DNA from: an uncultured Pseudomonadota bacterium
GTDB taxonomy: Bacteria; Myxococcota_A; UBA796; SXON01
Reading direction: 5' to 3'
Assembly (NCBI GenBank): GCA_903900265.1
Contig: CAIUMM010000012.1
Span: 1 to 41,712 of the forward strand
DNA: 41,712 bases
In this document: piece after piece, positions 15,257 to 23,471 of the stretch
How positions within the stretch are numbered: position 1 is the stretch's first letter
How the letters are laid out: the number at the start of each line of letters is the position of its first letter
Notes under the pieces: generated by a model
The model's input: the letters and a program-made list of their open reading frames with translations, nothing else
What the model was told of the DNA's origin: nothing
Database searches by the model: none
Program-made: the position numbers and the translations under genes

Positions 15257-17092
15257 ATGCTTCTTGCCTCGATCGTCCTGCTCGGTTGCGCCCAGCGTGA
15301 AGGTGCGGGCGCTACGCCGATGACCTCAGGCGAAGGCTTCTTCGATAGCCCCTGGCCCTCGGATACCCGCGTGGTCGACGGCCACCCGGACGTCAGCGGT
15401 TTTCCGCACGAAGGACAATACCCGATCGTCGACGCCTACCTCGCCGCGATCAACGACGTCGATGGCTTCGGCACCAACAGCCCGCTCTGGGTGCGGTTCA
15501 CCGATGCGATCGACACCGCGCTGCTCCCCACGCCCAGCGAGTCCCTAAAACCCAGCAGCACGGTCTACTTGATGGACATCGGCATCGGCAGCCCCCACCG
15601 CGGGGAGCGCGTGCCCATCGACTTCGAGTGGACCGCCGACGCCACCGCCTGGCAGCCCGATCACCTGTTGGCCGCGGCTCCGGTGTTTGGTTTTCCGCTG
15701 CAGCCAAAAACTCAGTACGCGCTGGTGTTCAAGAGCCCGCTCGTCGCGCCGCAGCCGCTGGACTGGAGCGCGCCGGGGATGCAGGCGCTGGAAAGTACGC
15801 TTGTCAGCAAGCAGATCGACCCCGACATCGTCGCGTTCGCCACCACCTTCACCACGCAAGACCCGATCGGGGAGACGGCGCGCATCGCCCGCGAGATCCA
15901 CACTCGCTTGGCGATCCCGTCGCTGGACCAGGAGCTGGAGTTCTACGCCGATCAAGGCAGCTACACGGTCTACGTCGGGACCGTGCTGATGCCGGTGTGG
16001 CAGCAAGGCGCGCGCCCGTACCACGAGCTGGGGAGCGGCGGTTTTGCCTTTGACGCGGATGGCAGGCCGCAGATCTACCAATGGGAACGCGTACAGTTCT
16101 CGCTGAGCGTCCCGAATGGAGACCCGCCAGCGGAGGGTTGGCCGTTAGTGCTCTACAGCCACGGCACCGGGGGCGACAACTTCACCTTCTGCAACGGATC
16201 CAACGTCGACGAGGGGCTGACCATGGCCCGGGAGGGCGTCGCGATGTTCGGGGTCAGTCAACCGCTGCACGGCGACCGCGCGACCGCCGACACCAACGTA
16301 GAGCTCGACAGCTTCAACTTCTACAACCCCGCGGCCGGACGCACCAACTTCCGACAAGGCGCGCTCGATCAGGTGTACCTCGCGCGGGCGCTGACCCAAG
16401 CGATCCCGAGCTTCCGCTCTGGCCGCGACTCCATCCCGATCAACACCGCAGATGTCGCGTTCTTCGGGCACTCTCAGGGCGGGTTGGTGGGTGCGATCGC
16501 CACGCCGTTCTTCTCGCAGGATCTGGTCGGTGCGGGCTTGTCCGGGGCGGGCGGCGGCTTGACGCTCACCATCCTGCTCCGGAAAGATCCCGTCGATCTG
16601 GGAGCGACGCTCGCCGCGCTGCTTCGCTTCGACGAAGGCGAAGAACTGACGCCGTTCCATCCCGTGCTGGGCCTGATCCAGACGCTCGCTGATGCCACCG
16701 ATCCGGTGAACTACGCGCCGTATTGGTATGCCGAGCACGGGGACTGGCTGGAGCGCGAGAACGCGCGTCCAATGCCGATGGCGATGACCGAAGGGCTGTT
16801 GGACGCGTACACGCCCGCGGTCACTGCCGAAGCGCTCGCTGCGGCAGGTCGATTGCCGATCGTCGGCGACGCTGCGACCACGCCCGAAGCGATGACGCTG
16901 CGCGGCCTCACCCCGTTGGCGCTGCCGAGCCAGGACGACGCCACCGACTGGGACGGTGCGCCGATCACCGGCGGCATCGCACAATTTCCCGACGACGGGC
17001 ACTACGCTGTGTACAATAACCCCGCTGCCAAGAGCTTCTATCGGGACTTCCTGACGAGCGTACTGGCGCGCAACCCGGTGCTTGATGAGTAG
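15257..17092 (+). CDS. Secreted alpha/beta-hydrolase (lipase/esterase-like) lipoprotein
   Basis: A 611-residue protein. I use the ATG at 15257, which gives a lipoprotein signal (MLLASIVLLGC, Cys at residue 11); the longer frame upstream would overlap the divergent gene. The catalytic half shows WPLVLYSHGTGGDN (oxyanion-hole strand and loop) and the nucleophile elbow FFGHSQGG with Ser406. A late PDDGHYAVY could carry the catalytic His near residue 586. The N-terminal region (residues 25-300) opens with FFDSPWPSDTR, seen in other large extracellular lipase-like proteins of this bacterial group. The substrate is unknown. The gene overlaps coaC by eight bases, an odd coupling of a secreted hydrolase with a CoA enzyme. 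Confidence 0.8.
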   Translation: MLLASIVLLGCAQREGAGATPMTSGEGFFDSPWPSDTRVVDGHPDVSGFPHEGQYPIVDAYLAAINDVDGFGTNSPLWVRFTDAIDTALLPTPSESLKPSSTVYLMDIGIGSPHRGERVPIDFEWTADATAWQPDHLLAAAPVFGFPLQPKTQYALVFKSPLVAPQPLDWSAPGMQALESTLVSKQIDPDIVAFATTFTTQDPIGETARIAREIHTRLAIPSLDQELEFYADQGSYTVYVGTVLMPVWQQGARPYHELGSGGFAFDADGRPQIYQWERVQFSLSVPNGDPPAEGWPLVLYSHGTGGDNFTFCNGSNVDEGLTMAREGVAMFGVSQPLHGDRATADTNVELDSFNFYNPAAGRTNFRQGALDQVYLARALTQAIPSFRSGRDSIPINTADVAFFGHSQGGLVGAIATPFFSQDLVGAGLSGAGGGLTLTILLRKDPVDLGATLAALLRFDEGEELTPFHPVLGLIQTLADATDPVNYAPYWYAEHGDWLERENARPMPMAMTEGLLDAYTPAVTAEALAAAGRLPIVGDAATTPEAMTLRGLTPLALPSQDDATDWDGAPITGGIAQFPDDGHYAVYNNPAAKSFYRDFLTSVLARNPVLDE

Positions 17093-17618
17093 AAAACTGC
17101 TTCTTGGTGTCAGCGGCGGCATCGCCGCCTACAAAGCCTGTGAGCTGACGTCCCTCGCCATCAAAGCGGGCTGGGACGTCGAGGTCATCATGACCGACAA
17201 CGCGACGCGCTTTGTGGGACCGCTGACCTTCGCCGGGTTGACCGGGCGGCCTGTGCACACCGACACCTTCGCGCCCGAAGCCGCGATGGCGCACATCCAC
17301 CTCGCCAAATGGGCAGACATCGTGGCGGTCGCGCCGCTGTCCGCGAACACCCTCGGCAAGATCGCCTGCGGGCTGGCCGATGATCTGCTGACCACCACGC
17401 TGCTGGCCTTACCCCGCGGCACACGCTGCCTGCTCGCCCCGGCGATGAACACCGAGATGTGGTTCAAGCCGGTGGTCCAGCGCAACATCCGTTGGATCAC
17501 CGAGATGGAGCGCTTCACGTGGATCGCGCCCACCGAAAAACGCCTCGCCTGCGGCGACCACGGCGTTGGCGGGCTCGCCGACCCTGCGGACATCCTCGCG
17601 ATGTTGGAAGCGCCATAG
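17085..17618 (+). CDS. coaC: Phosphopantothenoylcysteine decarboxylase-type flavoprotein
   Basis: A 177-residue stand-alone HFCD-family flavoprotein matching the N-terminal (CoaC) half of bacterial CoaBC/Dfp. It would decarboxylate 4'-phosphopantothenoylcysteine to 4'-phosphopantetheine using FMN. Motifs: GVSGGIAAYKACEL at the start (FMN phosphate), the catalytic His in AMAHIHLAKWAD, APLSANTLGKIACGLADDLL, the PAMNTEMW substrate motif, and the active-site Cys in RLACGDHGVGGLA. The CoaB synthetase half is absent: the gene stops at a normal TAG right after the CoaC domain, and coaB is not nearby. The ATG at 17085 overlaps the previous gene by eight bases. Confidence 0.9.
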   Translation: MSRKLLLGVSGGIAAYKACELTSLAIKAGWDVEVIMTDNATRFVGPLTFAGLTGRPVHTDTFAPEAAMAHIHLAKWADIVAVAPLSANTLGKIACGLADDLLTTTLLALPRGTRCLLAPAMNTEMWFKPVVQRNIRWITEMERFTWIAPTEKRLACGDHGVGGLADPADILAMLEAP

Positions 17619-17639
17619 CGTCCCAGCACGTCCCCGGGT

Positions 17640-18362
17640 TCAGCGCACGTCGGCGGCGATCACGTAGTCCGCGCCCCAGGTGACCTCGCCGGGCGCCAAC
17701 GCCGCGGCGCGCAGCTGCTCGATCTGACGCCCCATCGCCTCCGCAAGCCCACGGTCTGCGAACAACGGCAGCTTGCGCTTGGCGACGTCCAGCTGCCCGT
17801 TGACGAAGCGCGCCCCGACTCGGTTGGGGAAAACCTTCATGTCGCGCACGCGCATGCCGGCGCGCTCCATCCAGCGCTGCACCAAGGCCGAAGGATATTC
17901 GCGGTACATCCGATGTCCGGCGAGGAGGATGCACGCATCGCGCGTGCGGCACACCTGATCGAGCAGCGAACCGTCCCGCGGCGGGGGCTCCAGCCCCACC
18001 AAGTACACCGCGCCGCGGCAGTGCGGGCGCAAGCGCTCAAGATAGTCGTACTGGAAGTACGGCGCGTGCCCGTCGATCGCACCGATGACGTAGTCGATGA
18101 GCACCTGATCCCAGGCTTCGCCGTGGAGCAGCGCCGGGTCGGTCCACTCCCCGCGCACGATCCGCGCCGAAGGCGCGATCGTGGGAAGCTCCCCGAGGCG
18201 CCAGTCCTCGACGGTCACTGCGGTCAGCGAGCGGGTCGGCAGCGTCGCCATCCAGCTCAGCGAGTGCGCGCCGGTCCCGGCGTCGAGCGCATCTCCCCAG
18301 ATCGGGCCGTTGACCCGTTCAATCCATTCAAAAAGGGCGTCCGCCCGATACTGATAGGGCAC
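17640..18362 (-). CDS. Putative class I SAM-dependent methyltransferase / spermidine-synthase-like protein
   Basis: About 240 residues. The fold is suggested by a motif-I-like segment WGDALDAGTGAHSLSWM (about residues 22-38), an acidic second motif (TAVTVEDWRLGEL) and a post-I strand (AWDQVLIDYVIGAIDGH), in the order of Rossmann methyltransferases and polyamine synthases. The glycine loop is atypical (DAGTGAHS rather than DxGxGxG), so catalysis is not assured. The start is probably GTG 18362, two bases after the tyrS stop; an in-frame TTG at 18368 overlapping that stop (TTGA) is an alternative. It is the last gene of the S8 peptidase-tyrS unit and converges on coaC with 21 bases between stops. 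Confidence 0.55.
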   Translation of the reverse strand: MPYQYRADALFEWIERVNGPIWGDALDAGTGAHSLSWMATLPTRSLTAVTVEDWRLGELPTIAPSARIVRGEWTDPALLHGEAWDQVLIDYVIGAIDGHAPYFQYDYLERLRPHCRGAVYLVGLEPPPRDGSLLDQVCRTRDACILLAGHRMYREYPSALVQRWMERAGMRVRDMKVFPNRVGARFVNGQLDVAKRKLPLFADRGLAEAMGRQIEQLRAAALAPGEVTWGADYVIAADVR

Positions 18363-18364
18363 GA

Positions 18365-19537
18365 TCAACCCGCGAACACGACGCGCATCGCGCGCTTCTT
18401 CCCGGCCCACAGCACACACGGCTCGGCGATCACCGCCTTGACGTCGCTCACCTTCTGGTCGCCGAGGCTCACGCCGCCCTGCTCGATCAACCGGCGCGCG
18501 TCGCTGTTCGACTTGGCGAAGCCGGCCTGGACCAGCGCGGCGAGGACCGTCGCGCCGGCGCTCATCTCGATCTGCGGCATGTCATCGCTCGCGCCGCCGG
18601 CAAAAGCTGCCTTGGCCGCCTCGTCCGCGGCGTTCGCAGCGTCGCGGCCGTGTACGATGGCGGTGGCCTCTACCGCGAGGCGCCGCTTGGCGACGCGCAC
18701 ATCCGCCATCAGCGCGGTGATCTCGGCGAGGTCCAAGTAGCTATAGAGCCGAAGCAGCTTCTCCACGTCCGCGTCCGCGACGTTCAGCCAGTTCTGGAAG
18801 TAGTGGTACGGCGACATCATCGTCGGGTCCAACCACCACGCGCCGCCCGCAGACTTGCCCATCTTGCGGCCGTCGCTCATCAACAGCAGCGGGATGGTCA
18901 GGCCAAAGGTCTCGGCGCCTTCCATCCGGCGAATCAGATCGCAGCCCGAGATGATGTTGAACCACTGATCCTGACCGCCGATCTGCAGCGTGCACTTATG
19001 CCGGCGATACAGCTCCAAAAAGTCGTAGCTCTGCAACAGCGTGTAGTTGAATTCGATGAAGGACAGGCCTTGCTCGCGGTCCAAGCGCTGCTTGAAGGTC
19101 TCGGCCGAGAGCATCTTGTTGACGCTAAAGTTCGCGCCGATGTCCCGCAGGAACGCGATGTAGCCGAGCCCGCAAAGCCAGTCGGCGTTGTCGACGATGC
19201 GCGCGTTGGGCGCGAAGATGCGCGCCTGCTGGATCAACGCCGCTTTGTTCAGCGCCAGTTCCTCGGGCGACTGCATGTCGCGGGTCTTGTCTTTGCCGGT
19301 AGGGTCTCCGATCAGCGCGGTGCCCCCGCCAATAATGACGATCGGTTCGAGCCCGGCTTCGCTCAACCAGCGCAAGCACAACAGCGGCAGCAAGTGCCCC
19401 GCGTGCAGGCTGCGCGCCGTCGGGTCGGCCCCCACGTACACGGTCACCGAACCGGCGGTGATCGCCTCGCGGAGCGCCGCTTCATCGGTGATCTGGTGAA
19501 TGAAGCCGCGGCTTCGAAGCTGGTCAATGATGTGCAT
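18365..19537 (-). CDS. tyrS: Tyrosyl-tRNA synthetase
   Basis: A 390-residue class I aminoacyl-tRNA synthetase charging tRNA-Tyr. The HIGH motif is HAGH at 45-48, the Tyr-specific segment QIGGQDQWFNI is at 185-195 and the KMSKS loop is KMGKS at 225-229; a C-terminal S4-like RNA-binding domain contains SDARRLIEQGGVSL. Length and motifs fit the TyrS form with KMSKS near residue 230. The ATG at 19537 shares one base with the stop of the upstream S8 peptidase gene (TGATG), so an essential synthetase appears to be translated after a secreted protease. No T-box leader is visible, as expected for this position. Confidence 0.96.
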   Translation of the reverse strand: MHIIDQLRSRGFIHQITDEAALREAITAGSVTVYVGADPTARSLHAGHLLPLLCLRWLSEAGLEPIVIIGGGTALIGDPTGKDKTRDMQSPEELALNKAALIQQARIFAPNARIVDNADWLCGLGYIAFLRDIGANFSVNKMLSAETFKQRLDREQGLSFIEFNYTLLQSYDFLELYRRHKCTLQIGGQDQWFNIISGCDLIRRMEGAETFGLTIPLLLMSDGRKMGKSAGGAWWLDPTMMSPYHYFQNWLNVADADVEKLLRLYSYLDLAEITALMADVRVAKRRLAVEATAIVHGRDAANAADEAAKAAFAGGASDDMPQIEMSAGATVLAALVQAGFAKSNSDARRLIEQGGVSLGDQKVSDVKAVIAEPCVLWAGKKRAMRVVFAG

Positions 19538-22500
19538 CAGACCGCCCCTCCCGCCCGACGACGCTTGGCGAACAGCGCGAACGGAACCAACAGCAGCAGC
19601 GACGACGCTGAGCCCTCCTTCTTCTTGCAACATCCGCCGGTCTCATCCACCGCATCCGGGCCAGCCTGCGCCTCGATCGGCGTGGCGTAGTTGCCGGTGT
19701 TGCGCGCGTCGTGGCGCAGCGAAGCCCACTGCACCTTCTGGTCGGCGCGCCCATCGGTGTGGTAGGCGTAAAGGTAGCCTTCCCGGCTGGGGACCACGAC
19801 CTCGACATAGCCGTCGCCGTCGATGTCCCCGACCGCAGGGCTGCCCAACAGCCAATGACCGGTAAACTTCGGCCAGCCCTCAGGCTCCACGCCGTCTTTG
19901 TCCCACGCGTGCAGCAAGTAGCCGCCGCTGCCGAACATCGCCTCGGGCGCACCGTCCCCGGAGACATCGGCGATCGACGCGGCGGAGAGGAACTGCACGT
20001 CTTCAATCTGGCGCGGGAAGCCGGGGAGCATCTCGCCAGTCGCGCCGCTGTAGGCGGCCAGCACGTGCTGGTAGTCGGCCGCGGTGCGGCCCGCGAGCGC
20101 GATGAAGTAGAGCGCGCCGTCGCCGCCGATCAGGTAGTCGGGGACGCCGTCGCCATCCATGTCGCCGAAGGCCGGGTTGTTCGACATCGTCGCAAAACTG
20201 GGCTCATTGGTGTTGGTGTTGGAGCCCCAGCCGCTGCGCACGTAGGACAAGTGCTGGTACTCCGCGGCGTTGCCGTCGTACAGCGGGCTCTGGCCGAGCA
20301 TCACCGGGCTGGCGACCTCGCTCTTGCCGTCCGCGTTGAGGTCGGCGAACGCCAGCGATCCCGGATGGCCCTCGCCGACGAGCGGCAACAGCGCGGCCTG
20401 ATTGACGAGGCCGGACTCGTACAGCGGCCAGCCATCGACCAGCAGGCCGGTGTCCGCGTCGAACAAGTAGCTGACCGAGTCATTTCCGCCGTTGGTGGCT
20501 TCGTTGGTGCCGATGCCGATCTCGAAGTCGCCGTCGCCGTCGACGTCCGCGACCGCGGGCGACGCGATGATGCGCTGTCCAGAGACCCCGCAGACATCGG
20601 GGGCGCAGACGTCGATCGGGTACGGCCCCCAGGGCTCGCCAGCCGCGGTCCACACATAGAGCCGCTGATCCATCGCGCCCGCGATCAGCTCGAGCTTGCC
20701 GTCGCCGTCGAGGTCCTCGAGCACGATCGCCGAGGCGATGCCGTTGTCCCAGGTCGTCGCCCGCGTCGTCTCTTCGGCGGTGCGCCCGACGATCTGCAGC
20801 GGGTAGCCGGACTTCAGCGTGCCGTCGCTGTCCCACGCGTAGACCGCGCCGGTCCCGGTCCCGACGACCACATCGGGGCTGCCGTCAGCGTCGATGTCGC
20901 CGACCGCGACCGAGCCGATCGCGCCTTGGTACAGCGCGTCCACGCTGGAGGCTGCGGGCTGTTCGGCGTGCCAACGGGGATCCACCCCGGTCTGTGCTGG
21001 CCAGCCGGGCACCTCCTGCCCGCTCCCGTCGATCGCGTGTACGAGCCCGCCCGTGTCCGCGATGATCACCTCGAAGATGCCGTCCCCATCGAGGTCGGCG
21101 AGCACTGGTGAGGACTCCATCGACGAGGACACCTTGACCGGGAAGTTCGGCAACAAGCTGGAGTCCGCGTGCACCACGAAGGTCTTACGAAACTCGGCGA
21201 TGCGCCCTTCGGCATCGGTGACGTGCGCGCGCACGGTCACCATCGGCGCCATCACCCGCGTGACGCGCGCGACGATGCCTTCGCTCTGGCTGGCCTCCTC
21301 CACGCTGACCGCCGGCACCTTGGAGAGGTCCAGCGTGCCGAGCGTGCCTTCGATCGCCGCCGTGGCGTGACCGGCCCCAAGTGCAGTCCAATCCTGGGGA
21401 TTTTCCCCGTAGCCCACCTCCAACGACCAATCGAAGGAGGACGAGCGATCCGCCGACAGCACGCCGCCGATCTCCAGCGTACCGCGGGCCGGATCGACGT
21501 AGTCCAACCAGCGCGGCGAGGTGATGTTCGCGACCGGAGGGATGTTGCCGCTCTCCACCATCCCGACGGCCTTCCACGCGTTGACGCGGCCATAGCCGAA
21601 GTAGGTGTCCCAGCCCGGCGTCGACGGGTAGGTGCGCGCGGTCTCCAGCTCATCGGCGGACAAGCTGACATCGTCTGCGGTCTGGAACAGGATCTGGTCC
21701 GCTTCATCGGCCGTAAGCTCAATCCCGGCGTCCTTCGCCGCCGACTTCATCAAGCCGAGGATGCCGCTAGTGATCGCCGCTGAACCGGTGGCGCACGCAG
21801 GCGAGGCCGCGACGAGCTGCACGCGCGGGCCGAAGTTGTTGCAGTTGAGAAAGTTCAAGTAGCTGTAGACGTCGCGCGTCTCGTCGTCCTCCTGAGGACG
21901 CACCGAGTGCACATACAGGATGCCGTCGCGCATCGAAGGCATGTTCGAATGATAGCTATTTTCGTCGCCCGTCACACCGACGAGGTTGACGTTGCGGTCG
22001 CGCGCGTAGGCGATCGCGCTCTCGGTGAAGCCGGGCTGCGAGAGCGCGCCCAGAGACATGTTGATGACCGCCGCACCTTGGTCGACGGCGTACACCATCG
22101 CGAGCGAGGCGCGCGCGCCGTCGGTGACAAAGCTGTCGCCATCCCGGATCGGCAGCACCGCGCAGTTGGGACACGCGCCGATGTCCCCCATGTTGTCGCC
22201 GCCTTCGGCGGCCATCTCCGAGATGACGCCCGATCCGTGCGTGCCCGAGTCATTGTCCCACTCGGTGTACGGGTCGTTGTCGTCGGCAAAAAAGTCCCAG
22301 CCGGCGATGTCATCGTCAAAGCCGTTGCCGTCGTCGTCCAGACCATCGGAGAACGTATAGATCAGGTCGGAGGCGTCCAGATGCCAATCGGCTTCATCCC
22401 GGCCGGCGTCGATCGTCACCCGGGGGTCCTCGGACCAGTCCTGAATGTTGACCAAGCCGTCCAGGTTCAGGTCATAGTCGTCGGCGTCGGTGCCGTCCGA

Positions 22501-22851
22501 AAACTTCGGCAGCGGAAGCTCGCCGATGTTGACCCGAATCTTGTTCTGGTATTCGTCGTCCGCCCAGTCTACGCCGGAGTCGACCACCGCGATGGTGACG
22601 TCAAAGCGACCGGTGCTGACGCGGAACGCCTTGTCCTCTCCGTTTCCGGAGCCGATCTCCAGCTCCGCGGCGCGGACCGAGGAGCGCGACCCTGCGGGCA
22701 CGTAGGAGATCATCGGCCAGTATTCGTCGAGATCGTTGGGGCATAGGTCAGGCCGATCGGCGGTGCCGCACTCTGGGTAGGTGGGCAGCGGCAGAACCGC
22801 GAGCGAAAGGCCGGAGGCGAGCAGGAGAGGGAGGAGCATGGGGGGGAGCAT
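19537..22851 (-). CDS. Secreted subtilisin-like (S8) peptidase with VCBS/FG-GAP propeller and C-terminal sorting tail
   Basis: A 1104-residue exported protein with an N-terminal signal (MLLPLLLASGLSLAVL). The S8 domain spans about 60-375: Asp91 in AVVDSGVDW, His205 in GTHGSGV and Ser357 in CATGSAAITSG, with VINMSLG at 262-268. The segment aligning with the oxyanion Asn (usually AAGN) reads GVTGDENS, so Asp296 may replace Asn, as in the eukaryotic convertase PC2. A dockerin-like acidic insert (DLNLDGLVNIQDW, LDDDGNGFDDD) lies between the catalytic Asp and His. Residues about 575-1060 hold eight propeller repeats (for example VLADLDGDGIFEVIIAD, SPAVGDIDGDGYVEVVV). The tail GGCCKKKEGSASS, hydrophobic stretch and KRRR resembles MYXO-CTERM. 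The start could be ATG 22851 or 22839; neither has a clear Shine-Dalgarno. Confidence 0.88.
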   Translation of the reverse strand: MLPPMLLPLLLASGLSLAVLPLPTYPECGTADRPDLCPNDLDEYWPMISYVPAGSRSSVRAAELEIGSGNGEDKAFRVSTGRFDVTIAVVDSGVDWADDEYQNKIRVNIGELPLPKFSDGTDADDYDLNLDGLVNIQDWSEDPRVTIDAGRDEADWHLDASDLIYTFSDGLDDDGNGFDDDIAGWDFFADDNDPYTEWDNDSGTHGSGVISEMAAEGGDNMGDIGACPNCAVLPIRDGDSFVTDGARASLAMVYAVDQGAAVINMSLGALSQPGFTESAIAYARDRNVNLVGVTGDENSYHSNMPSMRDGILYVHSVRPQEDDETRDVYSYLNFLNCNNFGPRVQLVAASPACATGSAAITSGILGLMKSAAKDAGIELTADEADQILFQTADDVSLSADELETARTYPSTPGWDTYFGYGRVNAWKAVGMVESGNIPPVANITSPRWLDYVDPARGTLEIGGVLSADRSSSFDWSLEVGYGENPQDWTALGAGHATAAIEGTLGTLDLSKVPAVSVEEASQSEGIVARVTRVMAPMVTVRAHVTDAEGRIAEFRKTFVVHADSSLLPNFPVKVSSSMESSPVLADLDGDGIFEVIIADTGGLVHAIDGSGQEVPGWPAQTGVDPRWHAEQPAASSVDALYQGAIGSVAVGDIDADGSPDVVVGTGTGAVYAWDSDGTLKSGYPLQIVGRTAEETTRATTWDNGIASAIVLEDLDGDGKLELIAGAMDQRLYVWTAAGEPWGPYPIDVCAPDVCGVSGQRIIASPAVADVDGDGDFEIGIGTNEATNGGNDSVSYLFDADTGLLVDGWPLYESGLVNQAALLPLVGEGHPGSLAFADLNADGKSEVASPVMLGQSPLYDGNAAEYQHLSYVRSGWGSNTNTNEPSFATMSNNPAFGDMDGDGVPDYLIGGDGALYFIALAGRTAADYQHVLAAYSGATGEMLPGFPRQIEDVQFLSAASIADVSGDGAPEAMFGSGGYLLHAWDKDGVEPEGWPKFTGHWLLGSPAVGDIDGDGYVEVVVPSREGYLYAYHTDGRADQKVQWASLRHDARNTGNYATPIEAQAGPDAVDETGGCCKKKEGSASSLLLLVPFALFAKRRRAGGAV

Positions 22852-22979
22852 GATGGGTGCGGCCTAACGCGCCGCGCCAGAGGGGAAAGTGACCCCTGAA
22901 TCCAATCGTCACCGAGGGCTCACCCAAGCTTGACAGCCCCGCACTTGCGGCGAGCGTGTGCTGCGCGTAGCATTCAGCC

Positions 22980-23468
22980 ATGGATTTTCGTATCGCCCAC
23001 CGCTTTCCGTGCAGCCCGCAAGCTTACTGGGAGACAACCCGGCACCCGGTGTATGAAAAGAGCCTGCAGAGCGACGATATGGACTCCGAGGTGCTGGACC
23101 GCCGCGAGGACGGCGACATCCTGACCGAACGCATGCGGATGTCGCCGAAGAAGCCGCTGCCGCCGCTGCTCGCGAAGGCCATCGGCCGGGACCGCCTCTC
23201 GTACGTACAAGAGGTGGCGTTCAACAACGCCCACTACACCACCACATGGAAGGTGTTGTCCGACGTGCTGTCCGACAAGGTCAAGTGCTCGGGCACCTCC
23301 CGCGTCGTCACCCTCCCCGAAGGCTGCGAGCGCATCATCGAAGGCAGCATCGAAGTGTCGGTGTTCATGGTCGGCGGCGCCATCGAAAAGCACATCCTCG
23401 GCGAGCTGGAGCGCGGCTATGATCGCGCTGCGGCCCTCATCACCAGCCTGCTGCCAGAGCGAGCGTAA
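22980..23468 (+). CDS. DUF2505 family protein (START/Bet v1-like fold)
   Basis: A 162-residue cytoplasmic-looking protein. The sequence pattern (FRIAHRFPCSPQAYWETT at the start, REDGDILTERMRMSP, a central VQEVAFNNAHYTTTWKVL, a strand series with RIIEGSIEVSVFMVGGAIEKHI, and a long C-terminal helix LERGYDRAAALITSLL) matches the DUF2505 family. That family is thought to have a START/SRPBCC-like fold with a hydrophobic pocket for a small ligand. The ligand is unknown. It sits 128 bases from the divergent S8 gene and is followed after three bases by the CAP-domain gene, so the two are probably co-transcribed. Confidence 0.7.
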   Translation: MDFRIAHRFPCSPQAYWETTRHPVYEKSLQSDDMDSEVLDRREDGDILTERMRMSPKKPLPPLLAKAIGRDRLSYVQEVAFNNAHYTTTWKVLSDVLSDKVKCSGTSRVVTLPEGCERIIEGSIEVSVFMVGGAIEKHILGELERGYDRAAALITSLLPERA

Positions 23469-23471
23469 ACC

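Noticed and set aside
19711..21111. Long plus-strand open frame opposite the S8 peptidase propeller
   Set aside because: Antisense shadow of regular DxDxDG repeats; no start signal and no recognisable domain.
22881..22897. AGGGG/CCCCT hairpin upstream of the S8 gene
   Set aside because: Five-base stem with a seven-base loop; expected by chance, with no link to a start or stop.
22930..22958. Perfect TTGACA as a -35 box for the DUF2505 gene
   Set aside because: No acceptable -10 box at 16-19 bases; the only AT-rich candidate (TAGCAT, 22968-22973) is 32 bases away.
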